Positions 24,752-34,130 are shown, counted from the stretch's first letter. The stretch: 64,000 nucleotides of DNA from Gemmatimonadota bacterium (GCA_030428885.1 JAUIEJ010000008.1:124001-188000); one strand, 5' to 3'. The notes: a model not told the origin generated them from the sequence alone. Translations and numbers: made by a program.

Positions 24752-26866
24752 ATGCTCGCGCTGTCTCGACGCCCGTTCGTCGTTCCGGTTCTGTGGGCCG
24801 CACTGGCCTGGCCCTCGGGCTCGGCGGCGCAGCGGGTGGGGACCGTCACCGATCGCAGTGGACGGGTCGACGGCGGTGCGGAGTGGGCGGGACTCGTCTA
24901 CGCTCGGGCGGCCGAGGCGGTGCGATCCGGGGACCTGGCCGCCGTCGAGGTTGCCCTGGCCGAGATCGAGGGGCTGGAAGGCGGGAGCGTCGACGCTCCG
25001 TTCGAACGGAGGGCCCTTCCCATCGATCCGGCGTGGAGCCCGGCCGAACGGGAGGCGTACATCGTCGATGTCGTCCTCCCCTACCTCCATCCGGACGCGG
25101 CCGGCCAATCGGTCGAGTGCGGGACGATCTCGACCCTCCAGGTCAACACGTTCGATGCCCGTGGTGAGCCCGAGGGGTTCGCCCAGGCCACCCTGTCCTG
25201 TTCGGTCGGGCCGGTGCGCTTCTCGTACGTGGGGCAGCGGACCAGGACCGACGGCGGAACGCTCGACGTGGAGGGCTTCCGGTTCGGGGAGGTGCCCACC
25301 ACGGTGAGCATCCTGTCGCGAGGAAGCGTCTTCATCGAATCGGACACCGATCATGGAACGCTCCTCGCCCTCGCCGCGGGCTCGGGACACGCCCCGGTCG
25401 TGGAGCGGCTGATGCGTGCCGGTGCCTCGGCCGACGGTCGATCGGCGGCGGGGCGAACGGCCCTCATGGACGCGGCGGCGCGGGGGCAGGGGTCCACGGT
25501 CCGGGCTCTGCTGGCCGGCGGCGCGTCGGTCGACCTCGCCGCTCCCGACGGGCGATCGGCGCTGCACTTCGCCGTCGAGGCCGACCGCCTCCCGACGGTC
25601 GAGGCGCTGCTCGAAGCAGGCGCCGACCCCTCCGTCACGGATCGGGAGGGGCGCACCCCGCTGCACGGCGCCGTGGACGACTCGGTGGCCACGGGTCGCA
25701 TGGTCGAGCGCCTCGTGGCAGCGGGGGCTCCCCTCGAACGGGAGACGGCGGCGGGTGACCGGGCCCTTCACCTGGCCCTGGAGAACCGGCACGCCGACGC
25801 CGCCCTCACCCTCCTTCGTCTGGGCGCCGACGCCACGGCTCCCGACGGGGACGGCCGGACGCCGCTGACGCTGGCCATCCGATCGGGGCTGGACGTCCTC
25901 GGATCCCTCGTGGAAGGGGGAGCCGACCTGGACCAGCCGGATGGTGAGGGGTGGACGGCCCTGCACCACGCCGCGCGCGCGGCCGACCCCGAGATGGTGG
26001 GGGAGGTCCTCGCGCTGGGGGCCCGGGTAGATGCGCGGGCGACCGATGGCTCCACCGCCCTCATGCTCGCCGCGGAGGGTGGGGCGACGGACGTCCTGAA
26101 CCTCCTCCTTCGGGCAGGTGCCGAGATCGAAGCGTCGGACGATGCCGGCAACACCGCCCTCCACAGGGCGGCGCGGGGCGGACGCGATCGGACGGCGGAG
26201 GCCCTGCTCCGGGCCGGCGCCGACCGGGGCCCGAGGAACGGGAACGGCCGCTCACCTCAAGATCTCGCCGGCGACCACGGCCACGGGGGCGTGCAGTCGC
26301 TCTTCCGGCACACGAAGGGACTGCATGTCGGCCTCCGGGGGGCGGCGGGATTCACGCGCCTCGCCGACCCGCAACACGAGTCGTCGGTGGGCTGGGAGTA
26401 CGGCCTCGGGCTCGGCCTGAAGGTCCACGAGCGGGTGCGACTCCAGGCCGAGATCGGCTGGGCCACCCGCACGACGGATCCCACGGAAGAGGGGCCCGTC
26501 GTCGTCCAACCGGGCAGTGGGGACTTCTACTACGCGGCGTATTCCGTCGACCTGCGTCCCACCGTCCGCGTGGCCCTCGGCAATCCCTATCGGACCCACC
26601 TCTACGGCGTCGCGGGCATGAACTTCTCGACCGTGGAGGAGGCGGAGATCCTGGACTGGGTCGACACCGACGCCGACGGGATCATCGTGACCGACGACAC
26701 GGACACGGAGGTGGCGTCCTTGATCGGTGGTCTGGGGATTCAGGCCACGCTGGGGCGCATCATCACGTCGGTGGAGATCCTGGTTTCCCGATCGTCGGAT
26801 ACCCGACTGGACCGATTCGAAGGGCCCATGGAAGCGATCAGCGTGGGGCTGTCGTTCGCCTGGTAG
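24752..26866 (+). CDS. Secreted ankyrin-repeat protein with C-terminal outer-membrane beta-barrel
   Basis: 704 residues; a GGGGAGGAG ribosome-binding site precedes the ATG. Order: Sec signal peptide (ends near GSAAQ, ~residue 27); a ~170-residue N-terminal domain without recognised family; then about ten ankyrin repeats (roughly 200-520) with the GxTALHxAA pattern, for example GRTALMDAAARG, GRTPLHGAV, GWTALHHAARA, GNTALHRAARGG; then ~180 residues of alternating amphipathic strands (VGLRGAAGF, EYGLGLGLKV, FYYAAYSVDLRPTVRVAL, LYGVAGMNF) ending in SFAW. A terminal aromatic residue after a beta-strand is the signature of outer-membrane barrels. The ankyrin part should face the periplasm or the outside. 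Function is unknown; the neighbours degrade alpha-glucans. Confidence 0.82.
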   Translation: MLALSRRPFVVPVLWAALAWPSGSAAQRVGTVTDRSGRVDGGAEWAGLVYARAAEAVRSGDLAAVEVALAEIEGLEGGSVDAPFERRALPIDPAWSPAEREAYIVDVVLPYLHPDAAGQSVECGTISTLQVNTFDARGEPEGFAQATLSCSVGPVRFSYVGQRTRTDGGTLDVEGFRFGEVPTTVSILSRGSVFIESDTDHGTLLALAAGSGHAPVVERLMRAGASADGRSAAGRTALMDAAARGQGSTVRALLAGGASVDLAAPDGRSALHFAVEADRLPTVEALLEAGADPSVTDREGRTPLHGAVDDSVATGRMVERLVAAGAPLERETAAGDRALHLALENRHADAALTLLRLGADATAPDGDGRTPLTLAIRSGLDVLGSLVEGGADLDQPDGEGWTALHHAARAADPEMVGEVLALGARVDARATDGSTALMLAAEGGATDVLNLLLRAGAEIEASDDAGNTALHRAARGGRDRTAEALLRAGADRGPRNGNGRSPQDLAGDHGHGGVQSLFRHTKGLHVGLRGAAGFTRLADPQHESSVGWEYGLGLGLKVHERVRLQAEIGWATRTTDPTEEGPVVVQPGSGDFYYAAYSVDLRPTVRVALGNPYRTHLYGVAGMNFSTVEEAEILDWVDTDADGIIVTDDTDTEVASLIGGLGIQATLGRIITSVEILVSRSSDTRLDRFEGPMEAISVGLSFAW

Positions 26867-26884
26867 TCCGCGGCACGGCCCCCG

Positions 26885-28717
26885 TCAGAGGATGATCCGC
26901 ACGCCCCCCAGGTCTTCGACCCGGTGGGGGAACCGATCGCCGGGAGTCCCGATGAACATGGCGTTCTTGGGCACGCCCAGCCGCTGCGAGAGGCGCTCGA
27001 TGAGCTCCGGTCCGAAGGTGCCTTGAACCGCGAGGAAGTCGATCTTGAGTCGCGGGTACAGGTGATCCACCGTGACCAGTTGCTCGGCCAGCCGCGGGGG
27101 AATGTCGCCCTCGGTTTCGTATGCGTGGACCACCCGCAGGTGGTTCGTCTGCTCGTTCTTGAGCACGTAGAGCGCGGCCCGGTTCAGGATCGAGATGTCG
27201 TCGCCCTTCGTGAAGTAGACGACCTCGCTGGAGGCGATTTCGTCGATCTTCCGGTAGAGCGTCCTCCGGATCCAGTCGTTGGCCGCCGAGAGGCGATCGA
27301 CCGCGGTGCGCGACAGGGAGAGCCCGAGGCGCAGGATCTCGATCCGGAGGAACATGACCGCCACGGCGGCCAGCCCCACCAGGTAGTAGGTGGCGAAGAC
27401 CTCGACGTTGAGGGGGTCGAGGAGCACGTTGCCCAGCAGGCCCACCAGGACGGCGGCGAGGGCCACGACCACGGTGGGCCAGGCGGCTCGCTCCGGCCGG
27501 GGAAGGCGGCCCCGGGTCTTCTTGAGGAGCATGTTGCCGATGGCGTACAACGCCATGACGCTCAGGAACGAGAGCGTGTACACGCCGGCCAGCGTCTCGA
27601 TGTCGCCCCGGGTCACGAACAGGATCGAGGTGCAGAGGGCGAAGAACCCCAGAATGATCCAGTGGTTCGTCGACCGCCAACGGTTCTCGGCCAGAAGGAA
27701 CTGGGGGAGGCAGCGGTCGAGGGACATGCGCCGCACCAGTCCGGTCACGCCCACGTAGCTCGTGAGGACGGCGCCCGAGAGCACCAGCACGGCGTCGAGG
27801 CTCACCCACCACCCCAGCCCCGGCCCCAGGGACACGGTGCCCATCCGGGCGAGCAGGTCCTGGGGCACCTCCTGGATCACCGCCAGGGGGAGCAGTCCCA
27901 GGGCCAGGAGCGCCATGAGCGGATTGAAGACGGCCACGGCCCCCCACATGTTGCGCAGCGTCTTCGGAAAGACGCCCTCCTTCTGCTCCTCGATGAAGTT
28001 GGCCGAGCTCTCGAACCCGCTGATGCCGAGCATCGCGGCCGCGAACCCGAAGAAGAGGGCGCCGACGAATCCCCGGGGACTCGGCATGGCCCAGTTCTGC
28101 AGCAGCAGGCCGGGGTCCCTCACCACCGCGGCACCGGCGACGACGGCCAGGACCGTCAGGGTCGCCATGTGCAGCACGAAGATGCCCAGGGCCACGGCCG
28201 CCGACTCGGTGATGCCCACCAGGTTCAACACGGCGAAGAAGCCCAGGACGCCGACGGTGGCCCCGATGACGTCCAGCCCCTGATAGAGGTTGTGGGCGTA
28301 GTGCATCGCCTCGTTCGCACTGATCACCGCGGTGGCGATGTACGACAGCAGGGTCAGGACCGCGGCTCCGGCGGCGAGGCGCTTTCCGGTGGTGTTGAGC
28401 AGCACCGTGTAGCTGCCGCCGTTGAGCGGGAGGGCACCCCCCACCTCGGCGTAGATCTTCCGGAACAGAAACAGCACTCCGGCCACGATGACGAGCACCA
28501 GCGGGGCGAGTGCCCCGGCCTGGGCGGCGCAGAGCGCCGAGACGTAGAGCACGCTCGACGTGATGTCGTTGCCGCAGATGGCGGTGGCCCGCCACGTGCC
28601 GAGCGTGTGTTTATGCGGCTGGTCGAGGTGGGAGACCGGGGTGGGCCCCGATCCGAGGCCCGTGATCTTCCGGGACTCTCCCCACCCGGCGAAGTCCCAG
28701 GGCTCCGACGTGTTCAT
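26885..28717 (-). CDS. APC-superfamily permease with C-terminal soluble domain
   Basis: 610 residues. About 12 membrane segments (roughly residues 50-460) carry APC features such as GNDITSSVLYVSALCAAQAG and GGALPLNGGSYTVLLNTTGK. A soluble tail of ~140 residues follows (DEIASSEVVYFTKGDDISILNRAALYVLKNEQTNHLRVVHAYE), reminiscent of a universal-stress or ligand-sensing alpha/beta domain. The substrate is unknown. ATG 28717 was chosen over 28753 because it is preceded by a purine-rich stretch and starts close to the conserved region. It lies 95 nt downstream of the malQ/MFS/GH13 operon on the same strand and may be read through from it. It converges with the ankyrin/barrel gene. Confidence 0.85.
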   Translation of the reverse strand: MNTSEPWDFAGWGESRKITGLGSGPTPVSHLDQPHKHTLGTWRATAICGNDITSSVLYVSALCAAQAGALAPLVLVIVAGVLFLFRKIYAEVGGALPLNGGSYTVLLNTTGKRLAAGAAVLTLLSYIATAVISANEAMHYAHNLYQGLDVIGATVGVLGFFAVLNLVGITESAAVALGIFVLHMATLTVLAVVAGAAVVRDPGLLLQNWAMPSPRGFVGALFFGFAAAMLGISGFESSANFIEEQKEGVFPKTLRNMWGAVAVFNPLMALLALGLLPLAVIQEVPQDLLARMGTVSLGPGLGWWVSLDAVLVLSGAVLTSYVGVTGLVRRMSLDRCLPQFLLAENRWRSTNHWIILGFFALCTSILFVTRGDIETLAGVYTLSFLSVMALYAIGNMLLKKTRGRLPRPERAAWPTVVVALAAVLVGLLGNVLLDPLNVEVFATYYLVGLAAVAVMFLRIEILRLGLSLSRTAVDRLSAANDWIRRTLYRKIDEIASSEVVYFTKGDDISILNRAALYVLKNEQTNHLRVVHAYETEGDIPPRLAEQLVTVDHLYPRLKIDFLAVQGTFGPELIERLSQRLGVPKNAMFIGTPGDRFPHRVEDLGGVRIIL

Positions 28718-28811
28718 GGTCGTGTCACCCCTCTCCCGGGGGACTCGGGTCAACCGCGCTCCCCCTCCGTACGTCCGCGCACCGAAAGGTAGACCCGGGC
28801 GGGTTGGTCCG

Positions 28812-30521
28812 TCAGCCCTCCTCCGCCGACCGGATCTCGAGCAACACGACCCCGGCCGGGGTGGAGAGCGTGACCGCCCCGCCCTCGACGGTGGCTGCAG
28901 TGCCGGTGTAGGCGTCCACCACCGCCTCGCCGTCGGCGAACACGTCGCCCACGGGAAGGGTCTTGTCGCCCTCGGGCAGATCGAGCCCCACCACCACCCG
29001 GTCCGTCGCTCCGTCCTGGTCCAGCGTGCGGGCGAAGACGTACGGCTCGGTCTGGAGGCGCCGGTGGGCCCCGGCGCCCACCGCCGGGTGCGCGGCCCGG
29101 AACCGCCCGAGGGCGCGCCAGTGCTCCAGGAGGGCGGCGCCCCCGGCGGCGTCCAGGGCTTCCCAGTTCATGAACGACCGCAGGTTCGCGTCGCCCTCCG
29201 CTCCGTCCACCACCAGGGGCCGTGCCAACTCGTCGCCGTAGTAGATCTGGGCGGCGCCGGGGGCCAGGAGGAGGGCCGTGCCGGTGCGGTAGGGCTGCTC
29301 CCGCTCCCGGTCGAGGGGCCCGCCGTCGTCGTGGGAGCTGGCGTAGTTCACCGTGGAGAGCCCCTGGAGAGCCCCGGTGCGCAGGGCGGCGGCGTAGTCG
29401 GTGTACATGGCGTCGAGGTCGCCCCCGGCCCGGCCCTTGAACCCGAAGTTGATGAGGGCGTCGTAGCCGAAGTCGTAGAAGTCGACGGTGCGGTCGCCGA
29501 ACGAGAAGTCCCGGCCGTGGCGCAGTTCGTAGTTGTAGACCTCGGCCATCATCCAGAACGGCCGGTCGTCCAATACCTGGTCGGGGTGGGCGGCTTTCCA
29601 GTCGTCGAAGGCCTGTCGGGCCTCGACGGCCAGTTCGGCGCTGACCTGCTCCTCGAAGTGTTTGGCCGTATCGACCCGGTACCCGTCGAACCCGTACTCC
29701 CGCACCCAGTCGGTGAGCCACTTCATGACGTAGTAGCGGGGGGCCCGGGGGTAGCCCGTGCGCTCGAAGAAGGCGTCCAGCTCGGCCTGCTCCTGATCCA
29801 GCCGGCCCTCGGCGCTCCACTTCTCCACCAGGAAACCGGGGAGCTCCACGGCGTCGGTGCTCTCGGTGAGGAAGTCCGGGAGCTCGGGCACGAGGTTGCA
29901 GGTGACCGTGGTCTCGTAGTCCCGGTAGGTGCAGGGGGGCTCCAGGCGGATCCAATCCGATGGCCAGGGCTCGTCGAGATCGGTTCCGGCGCCGGGGTGG
30001 TTGATGACGGCGTCCATGATCACCCGGATGCCCCGGGCGTGGGCTTCGTCGACCACGGCGCGCAGGTCGTCGGCGGTGCCCAGCGACGGCTCCACGGCGG
30101 TCCAGTCCTTCGCCCAGTAGCCGTGGTATCCGTAGCTCCGACCCGTGCCTTCGTCGACACCGCCCCGGATCTGCTCGGTGAACGGCGTCATCCACAGCGC
30201 GCTCACGCCGAGTTCATCGAAGTAGCCGGCCCGGAGCATGTCCAGGACCCCCGCCAGATCGCCCCCCTCGAAGCCCCGGAGGAGGGCCGCGTCGTCGGGT
30301 CGGCCGGCCCCGTCGTTGGTGGGGTCCCCGTTCCGGAACCGGTCGGTGAGGAGGAAGTAGATCGTGGCGGAGTTCCAGAACACGTCGGGGGCGGCGGTCG
30401 CCTCCATCGGCGCGGCGGCGCTCGACCCCTCCTCCGTGCCTCCGGACCCGTCGGCGGCGGGCCCGCAGCCGACCAGCAGTCCCATGGAGAGCAGGAACGC
30501 GGTCCCCCCCATGCGCTTCAT
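28812..30521 (-). CDS. GH13 alpha-amylase lipoprotein (MalS-like)
   Basis: 569 residues with a perfect lipobox (LLVGC, residues ~15-19). The barrel opens with SATIYFLLTDRFRNGDP. Region I is DAVINHPG; catalytic Asp284 (GYRVDTAKHF), Glu327 (MMAEVYN) and Asp398 (SSHDDG) are present. A Cys pair in EPPCTYRDYETTVTCNL could form a disulfide, as expected for an exported enzyme. It resembles periplasmic alpha-amylase MalS (GH13_19). Last gene of a three-gene operon: its ATG overlaps the stop of the MFS gene (ATGA). It should cut long maltodextrins at the envelope for uptake by the neighbouring transporter. Confidence 0.9.
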   Translation of the reverse strand: MKRMGGTAFLLSMGLLVGCGPAADGSGGTEEGSSAAAPMEATAAPDVFWNSATIYFLLTDRFRNGDPTNDGAGRPDDAALLRGFEGGDLAGVLDMLRAGYFDELGVSALWMTPFTEQIRGGVDEGTGRSYGYHGYWAKDWTAVEPSLGTADDLRAVVDEAHARGIRVIMDAVINHPGAGTDLDEPWPSDWIRLEPPCTYRDYETTVTCNLVPELPDFLTESTDAVELPGFLVEKWSAEGRLDQEQAELDAFFERTGYPRAPRYYVMKWLTDWVREYGFDGYRVDTAKHFEEQVSAELAVEARQAFDDWKAAHPDQVLDDRPFWMMAEVYNYELRHGRDFSFGDRTVDFYDFGYDALINFGFKGRAGGDLDAMYTDYAAALRTGALQGLSTVNYASSHDDGGPLDREREQPYRTGTALLLAPGAAQIYYGDELARPLVVDGAEGDANLRSFMNWEALDAAGGAALLEHWRALGRFRAAHPAVGAGAHRRLQTEPYVFARTLDQDGATDRVVVGLDLPEGDKTLPVGDVFADGEAVVDAYTGTAATVEGGAVTLSTPAGVVLLEIRSAEEG

Positions 30522-32125
30522 GGAGCCCCCACGGCCGCAGCCACGTCGTCGTGATCGTCCACTCGCAGCGTGAGGAGCGCCGAGAGGATCAGCGAGCCTC
30601 CGCCGATGAGGAGGGCGTAGATGGCCTCGCCCCCGAAGAAGCGGCCCACGAAGAACCCCAGGATGGCCGCGGCCACGATCTGGGGAATCACGATGAAGAA
30701 ATTGAACACCCCCATGTAGTACCCCATCTTCGACGGCGGCAGCGATCCGGTGAGGATGGCGTAGGGCATGGAGAGGATGCTGGCCCAGGCGATGCCGACC
30801 CCGATCATGGACACGAGGAGCAGGGTCGGGTCGGTGATGACCCAGACCGAGAGGAGTCCCAGGGCACCCGCCACCAGGCAGAGGGCGTGGGCGATCTTCC
30901 GGCTCGTGGCCCGGGCCACCACCGGAATCCCGAAGGCCACCAGGGCGGCGATGCCGTTGTAGGCGGCGAAGCAGACCCCGACCCAGTTGGCGCCCTCGTT
31001 GTAGAGAGCCGACGCGGCGTCGGTGGTGCCGTACACGTGGCTGGTCACCGCCGCCGTCGTGTAGATCCACATGGCGAAGAGAGCGAACCAACTGAAGAAC
31101 TGGACCCACGCCAGTTGCTTCATGGTGGTGGGCATGTCCTGGAAGTCGTTCAGGATGGTGACGAAGGCGTTGTCCCACGAGCCCGACTGCTGCATGCGTC
31201 CGGAGAGCACCAGGAGGAGTCCCACGGCGGCCACGCCCACCGAGAGGATCATGACCTGGTACAGCTCGGCCCGGGCGAGCCACCAGCTCAGGGCGAGGCC
31301 CACCCCCAGGGTCACGAGACCGATCCGGACCTGACGCCCCCCGTTGGCCGCGAAGGCCTCGGGAGTGCGTTCTTCCTTTGCGAACTCCTCCCGGTCCTGG
31401 TGGTCGATGAACGACTCCATCTCCTCGGGGGAGTACTCCCGGGAGCGGAGGACCGTCCAGAGCACGGCCAGGAAGAACACGACCGCGCCCAGATAGAACG
31501 ACCAGCGCACCGAATCGGGGATCCGACCGGCGGGCGCCTCGTTGGCCACGCCGAACCAGTTCGTGAGCATCCACGGCAGAATGGACGCCACCACGGCCCC
31601 GGTGCCGATGAAGAAGCTCTGCATGGCGAAGCCCGTGGTGCGCTGTTCGCTGGGCAGGTTGTCGCCTACGAACGCCCGGAACGGCTCCATGGAGATGTTG
31701 ATGGAGGCGTCCATGATCCACAGGATGCCCGCCGCGATCCACAACGTCGGCGAGTTGGGCATGGCGATGAGCGCCAGCGATGCCAGGACGGCCCCCACCA
31801 GGAAGTAGGGCCGACGCCGGCCGAGGCGGTTCCAGGTGCGATCGCTGAAGTACCCCACGATGGGCTGGACCAGGAGGCCGGTGACGGGGGCCGCCACCCA
31901 CAGCACGGGGATGTCCTCCACCGACGCGCCCAGGGTCTCGAAGATGCGGCTGACGTTGGCGTTCTGGAGCGCGAAGCCGAACTGGATGCCCAGGAAGCCG
32001 AAGCTCATGTTCCAGATCTCCCCGAAGGAGAGCCGGGGCTTCGGCCGGAGTCCCTCGGCACCCTGCTGGAGCGGGCTCTGGGCCCGGTCCCGGGGCGTCG
32101 GGGAAGGGGTGGGGCGCGTGGTCAT
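30518..32125 (-). CDS. MFS/GPH-type sugar transporter, probable maltodextrin/maltose permease
   Basis: 535 residues, about 12 membrane segments. The pattern LSFGEIWNMSFGFLGIQFGFALQNANVSRIFETLG and QPIVGYFSDRTWNRLGRRRPYFLVGA is that of the SLC45/MalT-like group within the MFS that moves sucrose or maltose with protons. A long cytosolic loop (residues ~225-270, acidic) separates the halves. Both ends overlap neighbours by ATGA, with malQ upstream and the GH13 amylase downstream, so the three proteins are made together. Uptake of maltose or short maltodextrins across the inner membrane is therefore the likely job. Confidence 0.9.
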   Translation of the reverse strand: MTTRPTPSPTPRDRAQSPLQQGAEGLRPKPRLSFGEIWNMSFGFLGIQFGFALQNANVSRIFETLGASVEDIPVLWVAAPVTGLLVQPIVGYFSDRTWNRLGRRRPYFLVGAVLASLALIAMPNSPTLWIAAGILWIMDASINISMEPFRAFVGDNLPSEQRTTGFAMQSFFIGTGAVVASILPWMLTNWFGVANEAPAGRIPDSVRWSFYLGAVVFFLAVLWTVLRSREYSPEEMESFIDHQDREEFAKEERTPEAFAANGGRQVRIGLVTLGVGLALSWWLARAELYQVMILSVGVAAVGLLLVLSGRMQQSGSWDNAFVTILNDFQDMPTTMKQLAWVQFFSWFALFAMWIYTTAAVTSHVYGTTDAASALYNEGANWVGVCFAAYNGIAALVAFGIPVVARATSRKIAHALCLVAGALGLLSVWVITDPTLLLVSMIGVGIAWASILSMPYAILTGSLPPSKMGYYMGVFNFFIVIPQIVAAAILGFFVGRFFGGEAIYALLIGGGSLILSALLTLRVDDHDDVAAAVGAP

Positions 32126-34059
32126 GAGGCGTCGCCTCGAAGGGGAGCGTGCTCGCGGGCCGCGCGCAGGATCTCCACGCGGGCTTCGACGGCGGGGTCG
32201 TTCAGGAGATCCTCCAGGGGCCGGGCCATGGTGCGCTGCCAGTTGGGGCGTTCGGAGGACCGGGTGCCCGGGAGGTTCACCTGATCGGGTTCCAGCCAGA
32301 GGTCCTCGATCCAGGGCACCACCAGGGGGCTGTCGGAGCGCCCGATCCAGGTCAGAACCCGGTCGAAGAGGTCGCCGGGGTCGTCCACCGATCCGCCCAC
32401 GGTCTCGGCCAGGCGCTTCGCCGACGCGGTCCGGGCCTTCCGTTCCGCCGGCGCGGCCTCGGGGTCCAGGAGGCCCGACTCCACCCGCGCCTCGATGTCC
32501 CGGCCTTCGAGCCATCCGACGAACGTCGGGGTGTCGTGGGTGCCGACCATGGCGACGTCGGTCTCCGCCGGAGATCGGGGCTCGGGGGCGTCGGCCTCGA
32601 AGATCGCCAGCACCATGCCCCGGATCCCGTGGCGCGGGAGTCCCTCGTCGATTTCGGGGGGGACCGTGCCCAGGTTCTCGCCGATGATCTCGCAGCGGCG
32701 CCGATGGGACTCCAGCGTGAGCACGGCGAACATCTCGTCGGTGGGATAGTGGACGTACGTCCCCTGGTTCAGGGGGAGGCCGTGGGGGATCCAGTAGAGG
32801 CGGGTCAGGGCCATGATGTGGTCGACCCGGAGGACCCCCGCCAGGGAGGCCTGGTGGGCGATGGAGCGGGCCACGTAGTCGTGGCCCTCGGCCTGGGACG
32901 CCCCCGGCAGGACCGGCGCGAATCCCCAGTCCTGCCCGCTGGGGAAGCCCGGGTCGGGGGGGGCGCCCACCGACATGCCCCGGGCGAACAGATGGGGACG
33001 GGCCCACGGGTCGAAGCCGTCGGGGTGGACCCCCACGGCCAGATCCAGGCCCAGGCGCACACCCCATCCCTCCAGGGTGTCCTGGAGGCTCCGGAGCCGC
33101 TGTCGCACGGCGGTCTGGGCCACCCGGTGGAAGCGCGCCTCGTCGGGATCCACGTGTTCGTCCCGGAGGTGCCCGCCGCGGGCGTCGTCGGGCCAGTCGC
33201 GCCAGTTGCGGCCCAGGCGTCGTTGGGCCCCCCGGAAGCGGGCGTAGAGGGCCAGTTCGGGGTCCACCCCGTCGGGCCCCGGATCGGGGACGTCGGCCAG
33301 GAGGGCCCGAACCTCGGCGTCGGCCCGGGCCACGTCCAGCCGCTGCACCGGTTCTCCCCCCCCGGCGCCCGGCACCCGGTCCAGAATCAGCTCCGACCAG
33401 AAGAGCCGACTCACCGGGGAATAGGGGCTCGGCTCCACCGGCGGGGTGTTGAAGGTCGGAAGCAGGGGGAGGGCCGTGACCAGGTCCCCTCCCCGTTCAC
33501 CCACCCACCGACAGACGGTCTCGAGGTCGGTGAGATCGCCCACCGCGCCGGAACGGCGACTGCGCAGGGCGCCCAGGTGGGTGCCCACGCCCCAGCTCCG
33601 GGTCGTGCCCGGACGTCGCCACGCTCGGGTGGGTGCGGAGATGACGCGGGCCGAGTGGAGGGAGCCCGAGGCCTCCACCCGAAGTGTGTGGTAGCCCGGA
33701 GGGAGACGTCGACCCCCGGGCCGCACCGTGCCCGCCACCTCTCCCAGGCCCCACTTCCCACCGTCTTCCAGTTCGATCTCGGCCTGGGCCGGCATGGTGG
33801 TGTGGAGCCGCACCGAAGGCATGACGCCGTCCCAGGCGAGAAGCACCGGCGGCAGGGGTGGGCGCGCATTGCGCCCTTCCCGGTAGGCCCGGAGCGCCTC
33901 GGGGGCGTCGCTCACGTCGGCCAGCGGTGCGCCGAGGGAGGTGCAGATGGCCATGAGGGACTCGGACGACACGGTCACGGTGCGTTCGAGGCCGTCGACG
34001 AAGGTGTGGAGCACACCCAGGTCGGTGGCGAGGGTTTCGAGGGCGGCGCGATCGTCCAT
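32122..34059 (-). CDS. malQ: 4-alpha-glucanotransferase (GH77, amylomaltase)
   Basis: 645 residues, no signal peptide, so cytosolic. The GH77 catalytic residues are Asp413 (RVDHIMALTRLYWIP), Glu461 (IIGENLGTVP) and Asp509 (VGTHDTPTFVGW). The N-terminal ~150 residues form an extra domain as in the long bacterial MalQ type. The enzyme transfers maltodextrin segments between chains and releases glucose, which the nearby Glk would use. It is the first gene of the operon malQ / MFS / GH13, with the candidate operator copy B 51-71 nt upstream of the ATG. Confidence 0.93.
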   Translation of the reverse strand: MDDRAALETLATDLGVLHTFVDGLERTVTVSSESLMAICTSLGAPLADVSDAPEALRAYREGRNARPPLPPVLLAWDGVMPSVRLHTTMPAQAEIELEDGGKWGLGEVAGTVRPGGRRLPPGYHTLRVEASGSLHSARVISAPTRAWRRPGTTRSWGVGTHLGALRSRRSGAVGDLTDLETVCRWVGERGGDLVTALPLLPTFNTPPVEPSPYSPVSRLFWSELILDRVPGAGGGEPVQRLDVARADAEVRALLADVPDPGPDGVDPELALYARFRGAQRRLGRNWRDWPDDARGGHLRDEHVDPDEARFHRVAQTAVRQRLRSLQDTLEGWGVRLGLDLAVGVHPDGFDPWARPHLFARGMSVGAPPDPGFPSGQDWGFAPVLPGASQAEGHDYVARSIAHQASLAGVLRVDHIMALTRLYWIPHGLPLNQGTYVHYPTDEMFAVLTLESHRRRCEIIGENLGTVPPEIDEGLPRHGIRGMVLAIFEADAPEPRSPAETDVAMVGTHDTPTFVGWLEGRDIEARVESGLLDPEAAPAERKARTASAKRLAETVGGSVDDPGDLFDRVLTWIGRSDSPLVVPWIEDLWLEPDQVNLPGTRSSERPNWQRTMARPLEDLLNDPAVEARVEILRAAREHAPLRGDAS

Positions 34060-34109
34060 GGTTCGCGAAGCGGGGGCCGGTACGGCTCCGACGGGGGAAC
34101 GTGACGGGT

Positions 34110-34130
34110 TTGACACCCGCGCTTCCAAAA
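34110..34130. promoter_or_regulatory. Maltodextrin-locus motif, copy B (candidate operator upstream of malQ)
   Basis: TTGACACC-N5-TTCCAAAA, identical in both 8-mers and in spacing to copy A at 22691-22711, and preceded by a T in both. It lies just upstream of the leftward malQ operon. No rightward gene starts nearby, so here it cannot be a -35 box for the + strand and is more likely a regulator site. Confidence 0.55.

Noticed and set aside
34109-34116. TTTGACAC as a -35 box for a rightward gene
   Set aside because: No rightward gene starts here; all neighbours run leftward. The sequence is better explained as the motif shared with 22691-22711.
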